Of a DNA stretch of 64,000 nucleotides, positions 7,633 to 16,896 are shown one piece after another. Both the position numbers and the translations under genes were made by a program. How positions within the stretch are numbered: the stretch's first letter is position 1; the number at the start of each line of letters is the position of its first letter. Under the pieces are notes generated by a model. The model did not search any database and was not told the origin of the DNA. It saw nothing but the letters and a program-made list of their open reading frames with translations. This DNA is from an uncultured Maribacter sp. (lineage in GTDB: Bacteria; Bacteroidota; Bacteroidia; Flavobacteriales; Flavobacteriaceae), in NCBI GenBank assembly GCA_947498505.1, contig CANMKG010000006.1:62001-126000 (forward strand). The letters run 5' to 3'.

Positions 7633-7728
7633 ATGAAATTAACCAAAGAACAATTGAGAACTATTGAAAGTCATTTGAATTACCGAGAGCTAAGTCATAT
7701 GAATGTAAAACGTGGTCAATTCCTATGA
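7633..7728 (+). CDS. 31-residue stub related to the next gene (truncated paralogue)
   Basis: This short frame encodes MKLTKEQLRTIESHLNYREL and eleven more residues, then TGA at 7726-7728. Its start and register match the N-terminus of the following protein (MKLTKQDILNIDKYLRQKGI, later YMDVRYEL against HMNVKRGQF). The TGA overlaps the ATG of the next gene as ATGA, a layout that permits translational coupling. Most likely it is what remains of an upstream duplicate after an internal deletion. It could now serve as a leader frame. It is also possible that it is not translated. Confidence 0.5.
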   Translation: MKLTKEQLRTIESHLNYRELSHMNVKRGQFL

Positions 7729-8378
7729 AGCTTACCAAACAAGATATTTTAAATATCGATAAGTATTTAAGGCAAAAAGGCATTAAATATATGGATGTTA
7801 GGTATGAGTTAATGGATCATTTAGTGTCGGAATATGAGTCAATAGAAAACTATCCTGATTTAGAGAGTTTTTTACGAAAAAGAATAGCTTGGTGTAGAAA
7901 AGTTTCTGAAGAAAAAAGTAAATCCATACACTGGGGGTATCAAAAAGCATTGCAGAAAAGAATAGTTAACTTTTTAAAGGAGCCTGTTTTCTACGGATGC
8001 TTTTTTTTATGGGGAATAATGCTATTTACTATTGATATTTTTTTTGAAGATGCAGGGATTAAATTTTTTGGAGTTGGAGTTATTGGTATATGTTTAGTAA
8101 CTCAAATAATTGCTTTTTTTAGAGGAAATTATTTCGGGTTAAAACTTGAAAAAAAGGTATTATCTTATAAATACTTATTTAATATTTACAGTTTGCCCAT
8201 GTTATTTCTGCAGTTTCCGAATTTTTTTAATCTTCTTGAATTTGAAAAAAAATGGTTTTGGGTTATATGTAACAGTATAGCATTTATTTTAATTATAGCA
8301 GCAAACATAGAAGTAGCCTTAAAAAGAAAAAAAGTTCTAACAGAGTATACCTTTCTGAAAACTTATTTTGAAGAATAA
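7725..8378 (+). CDS. PadR-associated membrane protein, paralogue 1
   Basis: A 217-residue protein with a soluble N-terminal part (residues 1-85, containing MDVRYELMDHLVSEYE) and about four transmembrane segments (near 89-108, 113-133, 145-165 and 180-198). The N-terminal block recurs in the protein at 8814-9533 (FDLQTELVDHLANSIE), so the two are paralogues; residue identity outside this block is low. I do not recognise a named function. Its position directly after padR suggests it is the regulator's target, perhaps a stress-responsive membrane protein. The ATG overlaps the stop of the 31-codon stub. Confidence 0.75.
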   Translation: MKLTKQDILNIDKYLRQKGIKYMDVRYELMDHLVSEYESIENYPDLESFLRKRIAWCRKVSEEKSKSIHWGYQKALQKRIVNFLKEPVFYGCFFLWGIMLFTIDIFFEDAGIKFFGVGVIGICLVTQIIAFFRGNYFGLKLEKKVLSYKYLFNIYSLPMLFLQFPNFFNLLEFEKKWFWVICNSIAFILIIAANIEVALKRKKVLTEYTFLKTYFEE

Positions 8379-8398
8379 TTAATAAACACTAATTACAT

Positions 8399-8812
8399 AT
8401 GAACACTAAAAAAAGAATCCTATTAATTTGTTTTTTCGTTGCAGCAATACCATTTGTAAAAGCACAGAAAAGTTCCGATTTTAAATCAGATACTGTTAAT
8501 TTTTTAAAGCTTACTGGAGCTGGTGCAGCTTTCGAGCAAGTTGTAACACAAATGGGAGGAATGGTTGCCGAAGCAAATAAAGAAGTTTATAAAAAAGAAG
8601 CAACAGAAAGTATTGATGGGATATATTCAAAAATGGCAGAAATGTATATGGAGGAATTTACCCATGATGAAATAAAGGAACTTGTTAAGTTTTATAACTC
8701 TGATTTGGGAAAGAAAATGGCATCTAAACAAATGATGCTTATGCAAAAAGGAATGCAGTTAGGACAAAATTGGGGAATGGAACTTCAACAAATAGCTCAA
8801 AAGTATCAATAA
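8399..8812 (+). CDS. Secreted DUF2059 domain protein
   Basis: A 137-residue protein with an N-terminal signal peptide (about residues 1-22, cleavage likely after VKA) and a DUF2059 helical domain, visible in EFTHDEIKELVKFYNSDLGKKMASKQ. It should be periplasmic. DUF2059 proteins have no established activity. It lies between the two paralogous membrane proteins and ends one base before the next start, so it is part of the padR operon. Confidence 0.82.
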   Translation: MNTKKRILLICFFVAAIPFVKAQKSSDFKSDTVNFLKLTGAGAAFEQVVTQMGGMVAEANKEVYKKEATESIDGIYSKMAEMYMEEFTHDEIKELVKFYNSDLGKKMASKQMMLMQKGMQLGQNWGMELQQIAQKYQ

Positions 8813-8813
8813 A

Positions 8814-9533
8814 ATGCCCAGACTTAGTGATTCTGAAATACAAGAGCTATATGCCTTTACTCGTAAGCATAATGTAGTGTATTTTGATTTACAAACGGAA
8901 TTAGTAGATCATTTAGCCAATAGTATTGAGGAGCAAATGTTTCTAGATTCGCAAATATCTTTTAACGAAGCGCTAAATAAGGAATATAAAAAGTTTGGAG
9001 TTTTTGGTTTTCTTGATGTTGTTGAGAAAAAACGAAAAGCCATGTCCCTTAGATATTGGAAAGTAGTTCTGGGGTTTATGAAAACCTACTTTAAACCTCC
9101 TAAGATATTATTGGTGTTCTCCTTTATTTTTGCACTTACTATGATCTTTAAAGCAATCAATATAGAACACAGGTACAATGTATATTTTAGTTTACTATTA
9201 ATAATTTCTTTTGGAGTTTTAACCTTTAGATTTATAAGTGATAAAAAGTATAACAAAGAAACTTTGAACAACAGTAAACAGTGGCTTTTAAAAGAACAGA
9301 TATATTCTTTTTGTAATTATGTTCACATTATTAACCTTATTCCTATAATGTTAAACTTAACTTTTGTATCTGATTTGATAGCTGCTAAATTAATGTTTGA
9401 GGAGTTATTTTTTGCTATTTTAATAACAACGCTTATGATGCTGTCTTACATTATAATATTTGTAGTTCCGCAAAAAGCAGAAAAGTTACTTGAAGAAACG
9501 TATCCAGAATATAAATTGATTACAAAAAATTAA
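8814..9533 (+). CDS. PadR-associated membrane protein, paralogue 2
   Basis: A 239-residue protein with the same plan as the protein at 7725: a soluble N-terminal segment with FDLQTELVDHLANSIE followed by about four transmembrane helices (near 97-115, 122-140, 162-185 and 200-222). It starts one base after the DUF2059 stop, indicating tight co-translation. Function unknown; membrane location is the only firm prediction. Confidence 0.75.
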   Translation: MPRLSDSEIQELYAFTRKHNVVYFDLQTELVDHLANSIEEQMFLDSQISFNEALNKEYKKFGVFGFLDVVEKKRKAMSLRYWKVVLGFMKTYFKPPKILLVFSFIFALTMIFKAINIEHRYNVYFSLLLIISFGVLTFRFISDKKYNKETLNNSKQWLLKEQIYSFCNYVHIINLIPIMLNLTFVSDLIAAKLMFEELFFAILITTLMMLSYIIIFVVPQKAEKLLEETYPEYKLITKN

Positions 9534-9602
9534 TAATTTGTCCGTAAGATTAATTTTTGTTTCGTCATAGACTTAGTTATTAATATTTAAAACAAAATTG
9601 AA

Positions 9603-9950
9603 ATGAAAGATTTTATGATGATTTTTATTGGAGCAGACTATCAAGAGTTAGGCTTGTCTCCCGAACAATTACAAGAGCGTATGGGAAAATGGTTTGCCTG
9701 GAATGATAAAATGGAGGGGCAAGGTATTCTTAAAGGAGGAAATGCTTTAGTGCCTGTGGTAAAACATGTTTCTGGGCCAAACAGAACAATTACTGATGGC
9801 TCTTTAGTTGAAGGTAAAGAACTGGTTGGAGGCTATTATATTGTTTCAGCTGAAAATGCAGATGCAGTAGTTGAAATTGCTCAAGATTATCCAGATTATG
9901 ATTTGGGAGGAACCGTTGAAATACGTGAAGTAATGGTATTTGACAAATAA
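9603..9950 (+). CDS. YCII-related (DGPF) protein, partner of the ECF42-type sigma factor
   Basis: A 115-residue YCII/DGPF-domain protein. Diagnostic blocks are the start (DFMMIFIGADY), TDGSLVEGKELVGGYYIV and VEIREVM at the end. In many bacteria DGPF proteins are encoded with group ECF42 sigma factors, and the next gene here is such a factor with a TAATG overlap. The family resembles YciI; an enzymatic role is not established for this branch. A distant homologue lies at 49364-49711 without a sigma partner. Confidence 0.88.
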   Translation: MKDFMMIFIGADYQELGLSPEQLQERMGKWFAWNDKMEGQGILKGGNALVPVVKHVSGPNRTITDGSLVEGKELVGGYYIVSAENADAVVEIAQDYPDYDLGGTVEIREVMVFDK

Positions 9951-11191
9951 TGGAAAATAAAATTGTCGACCATCTTTTCAGACATCAATACGGAAAGATG
10001 GTCGCTATTTTGGTTCGTTTTTTTGGATTTTCCAATATCGAAACTATTGAAGATGCCGTTCAAGATACTTTTGTAAAAGCTACATTGCAATGGCGAAACG
10101 AAATTCCTAAAAACCCAGAGGCATGGCTAGTAAAAGTTGCCAAAAACAGAACCATTGATTTGCTTAGAAGCATTAAGGCAGAAAAAAATCGCTTTAATAA
10201 AATATCTTCTGGAGCAAGTGCAATAGTAATAAATGAACTATTTCTAGACCACGAAATTGAAGATAGTCAGTTACGAATGATATTTGTTGCCTGTCACCCC
10301 AGTTTAAAACCTAAAGAACAAATAGCCTTTGCTTTAAAAACTATTTCAGGTTTTAGTCTTAAAGAAATTTCCGCTGCACTACTCACTAAAGAAGAAACTA
10401 TTCAAAAAAGATTAAGTAGGGCAAAAAAAACAATAATTAAAAAAGATATTCAGTTTGATTATCCACCTGCTGTAGATATTGAAAAAAGGTTAGATAGGGT
10501 AATGGAAGTGTTATACTTGACCTTTAATGAAGGTTTCCACTCTACCAATAAAACAAAATTAATTAGAGAAGATTTGTGTGGTGAGGCAATTCGTTTGGTA
10601 AAGCTGCTATTAAAAAAAGAGAAATTTAGGAATGGCAAATTGTATGCATTATTTGCTTTAATGTGTTTTCATTCTTCACGCTTAAGCAGTAAAATCAATA
10701 ATAAAAATGAAATAGTAACCATTAACGAGCAGGATAGAAGTAAATGGTATTTTCCTTTGATTAAAATAGGGAATGATGCTATGAATAAAACTATGGAGTA
10801 TGATGATATTTCTTGTTATCATTATGAAGCAGCAATTGCAGTAGAGCATCTAAAAGCCAAAACTTTTGAAAAGACCAATTGGAATAAAATATTACGATGG
10901 TATAACAAATTATATGAATTGCAACCAGCGGTATTTACCTATTTAAATATTGCTATCGTGAATTTACAGCTAAATAAGCTTGAGGTTGTAAAAGAAATGC
11001 TAGATACCATTGTGGTATCTGACTTAGAACAGCGAGCATATTTGTATTATGGATGTTATGCTGATTATTTTTTTAAAAGAAAAGAGATCAAAAAGGCAAT
11101 TTCCTACCTAGATAAAGCCATTCAAAACACCTCTAATAATTTAGAAAAAGAATATCTTAAAAAAAGGAAATTACAGTTAGAAATTATTTAA
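9950..11191 (+). CDS. ECF42-type RNA polymerase sigma factor with C-terminal extension
   Basis: A 413-residue protein, much longer than ordinary ECF factors. Residues about 1-70 hold sigma region 2 (YGKMVAILVRFFGF, DAVQDTFVKATLQW), about 105-155 hold region 4 (GFSLKEISAALLTKEETIQKRLSRAKKTI), and the rest is the long helical, TPR-like extension (DUF6596 type, with VLYLTFNEGFHSTN). Group ECF42 uses this extension in place of an anti-sigma factor. Translation is coupled to the DGPF gene through the 1-base overlap at 9950. Target promoters are unknown; self-regulation of the DGPF operon is likely from the family. Confidence 0.9.
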   Translation: MENKIVDHLFRHQYGKMVAILVRFFGFSNIETIEDAVQDTFVKATLQWRNEIPKNPEAWLVKVAKNRTIDLLRSIKAEKNRFNKISSGASAIVINELFLDHEIEDSQLRMIFVACHPSLKPKEQIAFALKTISGFSLKEISAALLTKEETIQKRLSRAKKTIIKKDIQFDYPPAVDIEKRLDRVMEVLYLTFNEGFHSTNKTKLIREDLCGEAIRLVKLLLKKEKFRNGKLYALFALMCFHSSRLSSKINNKNEIVTINEQDRSKWYFPLIKIGNDAMNKTMEYDDISCYHYEAAIAVEHLKAKTFEKTNWNKILRWYNKLYELQPAVFTYLNIAIVNLQLNKLEVVKEMLDTIVVSDLEQRAYLYYGCYADYFFKRKEIKKAISYLDKAIQNTSNNLEKEYLKKRKLQLEII

Positions 11192-11257
11192 ACTTTAAAT
11201 TAGGTGTAACAATTTCCGAAATTTAGATACTAACCTTTCGCAGAAATTTACCAACCT

Positions 11258-12727
11258 ATGTTTAAATATTTTATAAACCTTCAATGGAAGTCTTTTTTTA
11301 GATCCGCAAATTTGAGCAAAGGGTTAGCCTTAAAAATCGTTATGATTTTTTTTGCTATCTACATGCTAGTCTCTTTTACTTTTTTGGGAATCGGCCTTTT
11401 TTTTATGTTAGAAAAGTTCTTCCCTGACGCTGACCCAATGGTAATTTTGAGTCAGTATCTTGTATATTGGATTATCATAGAGCTTTTAGCCAGGTATTTC
11501 ATGCAAAAATTACCGGTGATGGATGTAAAACCTATGTTATTACTTCCTGTTAAAAAAAGTACAATAACACATTACATTTTAGGCAAATCAGGTTTTTCAT
11601 TTTTTAATTTGCTGTCCATGGTAATTTTTATACCATTTGGTATGGTGCTTATTGCTCACGACTATCCAGTGGCAAATGTTTTAATTTGGTTACTTTCAAT
11701 ACTAGGTATTGTAATGTCTATTAATTACATAAATTTTATAATTAATAAGAGCGATAAAATATTCTTTGGCTTACTTCTTACGCTTCTTGGTATATACGGT
11801 TTGGAGTATTTTAATATTTTTTCGGTTACTGAGTATTTGGGTCAAATGTTTTATTCATTATATGCTAATCCAGTTTTAACTGTTGTACCAATTGTTCTAG
11901 CAGTAATAACGTATTTTCTGAATTATAAGTTTTTAAGGAGTAGAATTTTTTTAGATGCATCCTTAAAGAAGGAAGTAAAAACAGTAGAAGCATCAGATTT
12001 ATCATGGACCAAACGCTTTGGATCAATTGCTCCTTTTCTTCAATTAGACTTAAAACTTATTTGGAGAAATAAAAGAACAAAAACTCAAGTGTTTATGTCA
12101 CTTGCAATGATATTTTATGGCCTCATTTTTTACAAGATGGATGATTTTGGACCAACCTCACCCATGATGGTTTTTGTCGGAATTTTTATTACAGGAATTT
12201 TTCTAACCAATTTTGGGCAATTTATACCAGCCTGGGATAGTGCATATTATAGCATGATGATGTCACAAAATATTCCACTAAAAAAGTATTTAGAATCTAA
12301 GTCGGGTTTAATCTCAGTAAGTGTTGTTGTAATGTTTTTATTGTCAGTGCCATATGTATATTTTGGTTGGCAAGCATTAGCAATTAATTTTAGTTGCGCA
12401 TTGTATAATCTTGGAGTAAATGTTCCGCTAATTTTGTTTTTTGGGTCATTTAATAAAAAACGAATAGACTTAGATAAAAGCGCTTTTGGAAATATGCAAG
12501 GAGCTGGTGCTGCACAGTTTTTAATTATGCTGCCCATAATTGTTCTGCCTTTATTGCTCTACGTTGGATTTAAGTATTTAGTCTCGTTTGAGGTGGCGCT
12601 TATGGTAATAGGTGGGGTAGGCATTATAACTTTTGCCTTTAGAAATATGCTTTTAAATTATGTTACTAAAGCATATCGAAAAAAGAAATATGGAATGATA
12701 TCAGGATTTAAAGAAACAAATAGCTAA
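11258..12727 (+). CDS. DUF5687 family ABC exporter membrane protein
   Basis: A 489-residue integral membrane protein with about ten to twelve predicted helices. It is followed four bases later by an ABC ATPase gene, so it is the permease of a two-gene ABC exporter. The N-terminal block (NLQWKSFFRSANLSKGLALK) is typical of the DUF5687 family of Bacteroidota. The central soluble loop with KLIWRNKRTK between helices resembles the coupling region of ABC-2 type permeases. Substrate unknown. Confidence 0.85.
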   Translation: MFKYFINLQWKSFFRSANLSKGLALKIVMIFFAIYMLVSFTFLGIGLFFMLEKFFPDADPMVILSQYLVYWIIIELLARYFMQKLPVMDVKPMLLLPVKKSTITHYILGKSGFSFFNLLSMVIFIPFGMVLIAHDYPVANVLIWLLSILGIVMSINYINFIINKSDKIFFGLLLTLLGIYGLEYFNIFSVTEYLGQMFYSLYANPVLTVVPIVLAVITYFLNYKFLRSRIFLDASLKKEVKTVEASDLSWTKRFGSIAPFLQLDLKLIWRNKRTKTQVFMSLAMIFYGLIFYKMDDFGPTSPMMVFVGIFITGIFLTNFGQFIPAWDSAYYSMMMSQNIPLKKYLESKSGLISVSVVVMFLLSVPYVYFGWQALAINFSCALYNLGVNVPLILFFGSFNKKRIDLDKSAFGNMQGAGAAQFLIMLPIIVLPLLLYVGFKYLVSFEVALMVIGGVGIITFAFRNMLLNYVTKAYRKKKYGMISGFKETNS

Positions 12728-12731
12728 AAGT

Positions 12732-13427
12732 ATGATAGTTGCAAAAAATTTAACCAAACAATATGGTGGCAAACAAGTTTTAAATATTGAAAACTTAGAA
12801 ATTCCAAAGGGACAAAGTTTTGGGCTTGTTGGTAATAATGGAGCAGGAAAAACAACATTTTTTAGTCTACTTTTAGATTTAATTGAACCCTCAGCAGGAG
12901 AAATTATAAATAATAATGTTCAAGTAAATACAAGTGAAGACTGGAAACCCTTTACATCATCATTTATAGATGAAACATTTTTAATAGGGTATTTAACACC
13001 AGAAGAATATTTTAATTTCATTGGAGAATTACGCGGACAAAACAAGGCAGATGTTAATGCATTGCTTTCAAGGTTTGAAGATTTTTTTCATGGAGAAATT
13101 TTAGGGCAAAATAAATATCTGAGAGACTTGTCCAAAGGAAATCAAAAAAAAGTGGGAATTGTAGCCTCATTCATTGGCAATCCAGAAGTAGTGATTTTAG
13201 ATGAACCTTTTGCTAATTTGGACCCTACCACTCAAATAAGATTAAAAGGGATAATAAAAGACTTAGCGAATACACAAGGAGTAACCGTTTTGGTATCAAG
13301 TCATGATCTTATTCATGTTACAGAAGTATGCGAACGCATTGTTGTTTTAAACAAAGGAGAAATTGTTAGAGACATTGAAACTTCAACAGAAACACTTCAA
13401 GAGCTAGAAAGTTTTTTCGCTGGTTAA
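12732..13427 (+). CDS. ABC transporter ATP-binding protein
   Basis: A 231-residue nucleotide-binding subunit. Walker A is GNNGAGKT (residues 34-41), the signature is LSKGNQKKVGI (about 137), Walker B is VVILDEPF (about 155) and the H-loop is SSHD (about 195). The signature has K rather than Q after LS, as in many ABC-2 exporters. It pairs with the DUF5687 permease directly upstream. A hairpin terminator follows. Confidence 0.93.
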   Translation: MIVAKNLTKQYGGKQVLNIENLEIPKGQSFGLVGNNGAGKTTFFSLLLDLIEPSAGEIINNNVQVNTSEDWKPFTSSFIDETFLIGYLTPEEYFNFIGELRGQNKADVNALLSRFEDFFHGEILGQNKYLRDLSKGNQKKVGIVASFIGNPEVVILDEPFANLDPTTQIRLKGIIKDLANTQGVTVLVSSHDLIHVTEVCERIVVLNKGEIVRDIETSTETLQELESFFAG

Positions 13428-13449
13428 ATTAGGTTTAAAACATATTTTT

Positions 13450-13488
13450 AAAAAGCTGTTCTTTGTAGATACAATGAGCAGCTTTTTT
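13450..13488 (+). terminator. Rho-independent terminator after the ABC exporter operon
   Basis: AAAAAGCTGTTC (13450-13461) pairs with GAGCAGCTTTTT (13476-13487), with one T-G wobble and a loop of about 14 bases. A T-run closes the 3' side and an A-run opens the 5' side, so it could act in both directions. Confidence 0.75.
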
Positions 13489-13701
13489 GATTTATAAAGA
13501 TGAATTAAATCGCTTAACTCGGTAAGAAATTAAGAATCACCATTTTTTATTTGGCAAATAAATGATTACATATTTATTCTTGATACGTTAAAAAAATAAG
13601 AGATAAATACATATGAAAACGTATACACGTTTATTTTGTCGATGAAATACATAATAATATGGTAGATTTTCTGTTTACATAACGTACGAATACATAGAAT
13701 T
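13489..13701. other. Intergenic region upstream of sprE
   Basis: AT-rich gap without an ORF. It contains the inverted repeat AAACGT-ATAC-ACGTTT (13617-13632), possibly an operator, and further TACGT words nearby (13573-13578, 13684). No clear TAnnTTTG promoter element was found. The sprE promoter must lie here or upstream. Confidence 0.35.
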
Positions 13702-16251
13702 TTGAAGCTTCAATATAAACTTATTATAACTGCCATTTTCGGAGGATTCATTTTTAATGCATGCTCTACTAAAAAGGATGCATTTCTGAATCGGAATTGG
13801 CATGCCTTAAATACCAAATATAATACGCTTTACAATGGTGATATTGCATTTGATGAAGGCCGAAAATCATTGAACGATAATTACACTGATGATTATTGGA
13901 ATGTACTCCCTATAGAACGTCTACAGGTTACCGAAGATATAAAGCTAGATTCCGAAGATAATAACCCAAATTTTGTTATAGCTGAAGAAAAAGCAACCAA
14001 AGCTATTCAGAAACATAGTATGGACATTGATGATGAGGAGCGTAATTATCAAATAGATGAATCGTTTGTATTGCTAGGTAAAGCAAGATACTTTGATCAA
14101 AGGTACATGCCCGCTTTAGAAGCATTTAACTATGTACTTAGAAAATATCCTAAAAGTAGTCAACTTAATGAAGCAAGTATTTGGAGAGAAAAAGTTAACA
14201 TTAGGTTAGATAATAACGAATTGGCAATTAAAAACCTTAAAAGGTTAATGAAGTATGAGGAATTAAAGGATCAAGAATATGCCGATGCCCGCGCGATGTT
14301 AGCTCAGGCTTATCTAAATTTAAATGCTCCAGACACTGCAATTCAACAGCTTCGTATAGCTTCGGCATATACGCCAAAAAAGCCAGAAAAAGGGCGATAC
14401 TATTTTATCATTGGGCAGCTGTATAATCAAATTGGCCATAAAGACAGTGCTAACTTAGCTTTTGATAAGGTGATAGATTTAAATAGAAAATCACCAAGAG
14501 TTTATATGATTAATGCGCATTTACAGAAAATTGGGAATACAGCATTAACCTCAGAAAATGAATTAGAGTTGCTTGAATACCTCACTGATTTAGAAGAAAA
14601 CAGAGAAAACCGACCTTTTTTAGACAAAATTTATCGTAAAAAGGCAGAATACTATTTAGCAAAACAGTCTGATAGTTTAGCCCTCGTATATTTTAATAAA
14701 TCGCTTAGAAGTACGCAAAATGATCCTACACTAAACGCTTTAAATTATGAAAACCTGGGGACTTATAATTTTGATATAAACAATTATAAACTAGCTGGCG
14801 CATATTATGATAGTGTACTTCCTAATTTAAAGGATAACACTAAAAAGTACAGACAAATTAAAAAGAAATTAGATAACCTAGAAGACGTAATTAAGTATGA
14901 AGACATCGTACATTATGCGGATAGCATTATAACATTATATCGTTTACCAAAAGAAAAACAAATAGCCTATTTTACCGAGTATACTACTGCATTAAAAGAA
15001 GCAGATGAAGCTGCTTTGAAGAAGCAAAAAAATAAAATAACAGCAGGATATGCTGCATTTGGTGAAAGTAAAGGCGGTAAGGAAAACAAAGGGAAGTTTT
15101 ATTTTTACAATATTACAAGTCTTGGTCATGGACAAAATGATTTTAAAACACGTTGGGGTACCAGAGAGTTAGAAGACGATTGGCGTTGGTCAGATAAAAA
15201 TACAGTTACTATAAGCTCAGATGATAATACGTCAACAGCATCCAACGATAATGTTGAACCCTCTCAAAGCGAAAAGTATGATGTAGAATTTTATATGAAG
15301 CAGATACCTACTGATGAGAGTTTTATTGATAGTTTGCAAGGGCAAAGAAATTTTTCTAATTACCAACTAGGGTTAATTTACATGGAAAAATTTAAGGAAA
15401 ACCAGCTAGCAGCAGCAAAGTTAGAAGATGTTTTAAAATCTAATCCAGAAGAACGTTTAATACTTCCAAGTAAATACAATCTGTTTAAAATATATGAACA
15501 AGAGGGTAGCGTGTTAGCGGAGTCAATGAAAAACAATATTATTAATAATCACCCTGATACGCGTTATGCCAAAATATTATTAAATCCTGATACGGTTTTG
15601 GAAGGAAACCAAGATAGTCCAGATTCAAGATATGAAGCACTGTTTAAGCAATATCAAGCGCAGGAATATTTAAGAGTTATTACTGGTGCTGAGGAAAATA
15701 TAGATCGGTATACCGGTGATCCAATTGTTCCTAAGTTTGAAATGCTAAAGGCAAATGCAATTGGAAGATTACAAGGATTTAATGACTTTAAAGAAGCATT
15801 AAATTATGTTGCACTTACCTATCCAAATAACCCAGAAGGGAAAAAGGCAGAAAAAATGGTGAGTGAACAATTACCTAAATTAGAAACAAAAGAATTTTCG
15901 CAAGAGCAAGGGAGCAAGGGAACAAGTAATTGGAAAGTAGTTTTTCCTTTTAAAATTAGAGATAACGAAGTTGCTTTAAAGCTTAAAGAAAAGTTGGAAA
16001 AATCAGTAAAAGAGCTTAATTACAACAATAAAATTTCAAAAGATATTTATAATCTTGAAGATCAATTTGTAATAGTTCACGGTTTTAAATCAAAGGAATT
16101 TGCCCTTGGCTATGTAGAGCTTTTAAAAATTAATAAAGATTACAAAATAGCTAATAAGAATTTCGTAATTTTATCGGAGAACTATAAAATAATACAAGTT
16201 CACAAGAATATTGATGAATATCAAAAAGCAGAATTAACCCCAAAACCTTAA
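13702..16251 (+). CDS. sprE: Type IX secretion/gliding lipoprotein SprE (PorW)
   Basis: An 849-residue TPR lipoprotein. The signal peptide with lipobox FNAC puts the lipid-bearing Cys at about residue 21, and the mature start CSTKKDAFLNRNWHALNTKYN is the conserved SprE/PorW N-terminus. TPR-type helices fill about residues 100-400; a low-complexity acidic linker follows near 500-520. SprE/PorW is an outer-membrane lipoprotein needed for type IX secretion and gliding. The start is TTG at 13702, because no ATG exists before the signal peptide. Its position upstream of bactofilin and the ATP synthase genes matches what I recall for other flavobacteria. Confidence 0.88.
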   Translation: MKLQYKLIITAIFGGFIFNACSTKKDAFLNRNWHALNTKYNTLYNGDIAFDEGRKSLNDNYTDDYWNVLPIERLQVTEDIKLDSEDNNPNFVIAEEKATKAIQKHSMDIDDEERNYQIDESFVLLGKARYFDQRYMPALEAFNYVLRKYPKSSQLNEASIWREKVNIRLDNNELAIKNLKRLMKYEELKDQEYADARAMLAQAYLNLNAPDTAIQQLRIASAYTPKKPEKGRYYFIIGQLYNQIGHKDSANLAFDKVIDLNRKSPRVYMINAHLQKIGNTALTSENELELLEYLTDLEENRENRPFLDKIYRKKAEYYLAKQSDSLALVYFNKSLRSTQNDPTLNALNYENLGTYNFDINNYKLAGAYYDSVLPNLKDNTKKYRQIKKKLDNLEDVIKYEDIVHYADSIITLYRLPKEKQIAYFTEYTTALKEADEAALKKQKNKITAGYAAFGESKGGKENKGKFYFYNITSLGHGQNDFKTRWGTRELEDDWRWSDKNTVTISSDDNTSTASNDNVEPSQSEKYDVEFYMKQIPTDESFIDSLQGQRNFSNYQLGLIYMEKFKENQLAAAKLEDVLKSNPEERLILPSKYNLFKIYEQEGSVLAESMKNNIINNHPDTRYAKILLNPDTVLEGNQDSPDSRYEALFKQYQAQEYLRVITGAEENIDRYTGDPIVPKFEMLKANAIGRLQGFNDFKEALNYVALTYPNNPEGKKAEKMVSEQLPKLETKEFSQEQGSKGTSNWKVVFPFKIRDNEVALKLKEKLEKSVKELNYNNKISKDIYNLEDQFVIVHGFKSKEFALGYVELLKINKDYKIANKNFVILSENYKIIQVHKNIDEYQKAELTPKP

Positions 16252-16254
16252 CTA

Positions 16255-16686
16255 ATGTTTTCAGATAACAAAAAACCTAAAGCTATGAACGAAATCGGCG
16301 GACAACCAAACAGAATTGAGAAAAACACAAAAATTAAAGGAGATATTATTTCTGAAGCCGATTTTAGAATCGATGGAAAGTTAGATGGTAATGTTACTAC
16401 TTCTGGTAAAGTGGTCATTGGTAAAGATGGCTATATAAATGGTAAAGTGGAATGTGTAAATGCTGATATTGAAGGTAATTTTAATGGAGAACTTTTAGTT
16501 TCGGACTTACTTTCATTAAAAGCTTCAGCAGTTATAGAAGGAACAGTTTCTGTTACTAAATTAGCTGTAGAGCCAGGAGCAACATTTAACGCTTCGTGTA
16601 CTATGAAAGGTAAAGGAGGTGCATCTGCTTTTTCAAAACCGCAACAAGTAAGTAATTCAACTAATGGAACAGCAAAAGCGTCCTAA
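16255..16686 (+). CDS. Bactofilin (polymer-forming cytoskeletal protein)
   Basis: A 143-residue protein with the bactofilin right-handed beta-helix between about residues 22 and 118, built from repeats such as IKGDIISEADFRIDGKLDGN and VVIGKDGYINGKVECVNADIEG. The tails are short and disordered. Bactofilins form nucleotide-free filaments at the cytoplasmic membrane with roles in cell shape or anchoring. It starts three bases after sprE and its 3' end overlaps the AtpI-like gene by 23 bases in another frame, indicating one operon. Confidence 0.93.
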   Translation: MFSDNKKPKAMNEIGGQPNRIEKNTKIKGDIISEADFRIDGKLDGNVTTSGKVVIGKDGYINGKVECVNADIEGNFNGELLVSDLLSLKASAVIEGTVSVTKLAVEPGATFNASCTMKGKGGASAFSKPQQVSNSTNGTAKAS

Positions 16687-16885
16687 TAAAGGACGTTTTT
16701 TAAGAAATGCAGCCAGTTTTTCGGGAATAGCAATTCAAATGGGGGCGACAATTTATTTTGGAAACCTTTTGGGAGAATGGCTCGATGAAAAATATGATAA
16801 GACTTATTTTGAAAATATTGTCACCATGATTGCAGTATTTTTGTCCATGTATTTAGTAATACTCAAAGCAACTAAAATTAAATAG
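16664..16885 (+). CDS. AtpZ/AtpI family protein
   Basis: A 73-residue protein with two transmembrane helices (about 13-35 and 47-68) and the AtpZ/AtpI pattern (SGIAIQMGATIYFGNLLGEWLDEKY). Such proteins are encoded at the head of ATP synthase operons, assist c-ring assembly and may take part in Mg2+ uptake. The start lies 23 bases inside the bactofilin gene, so it depends on translation of that frame. Confidence 0.88.
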   Translation: MEQQKRPNKGRFLRNAASFSGIAIQMGATIYFGNLLGEWLDEKYDKTYFENIVTMIAVFLSMYLVILKATKIK

Positions 16886-16896
16886 CTCCAAGGTTT

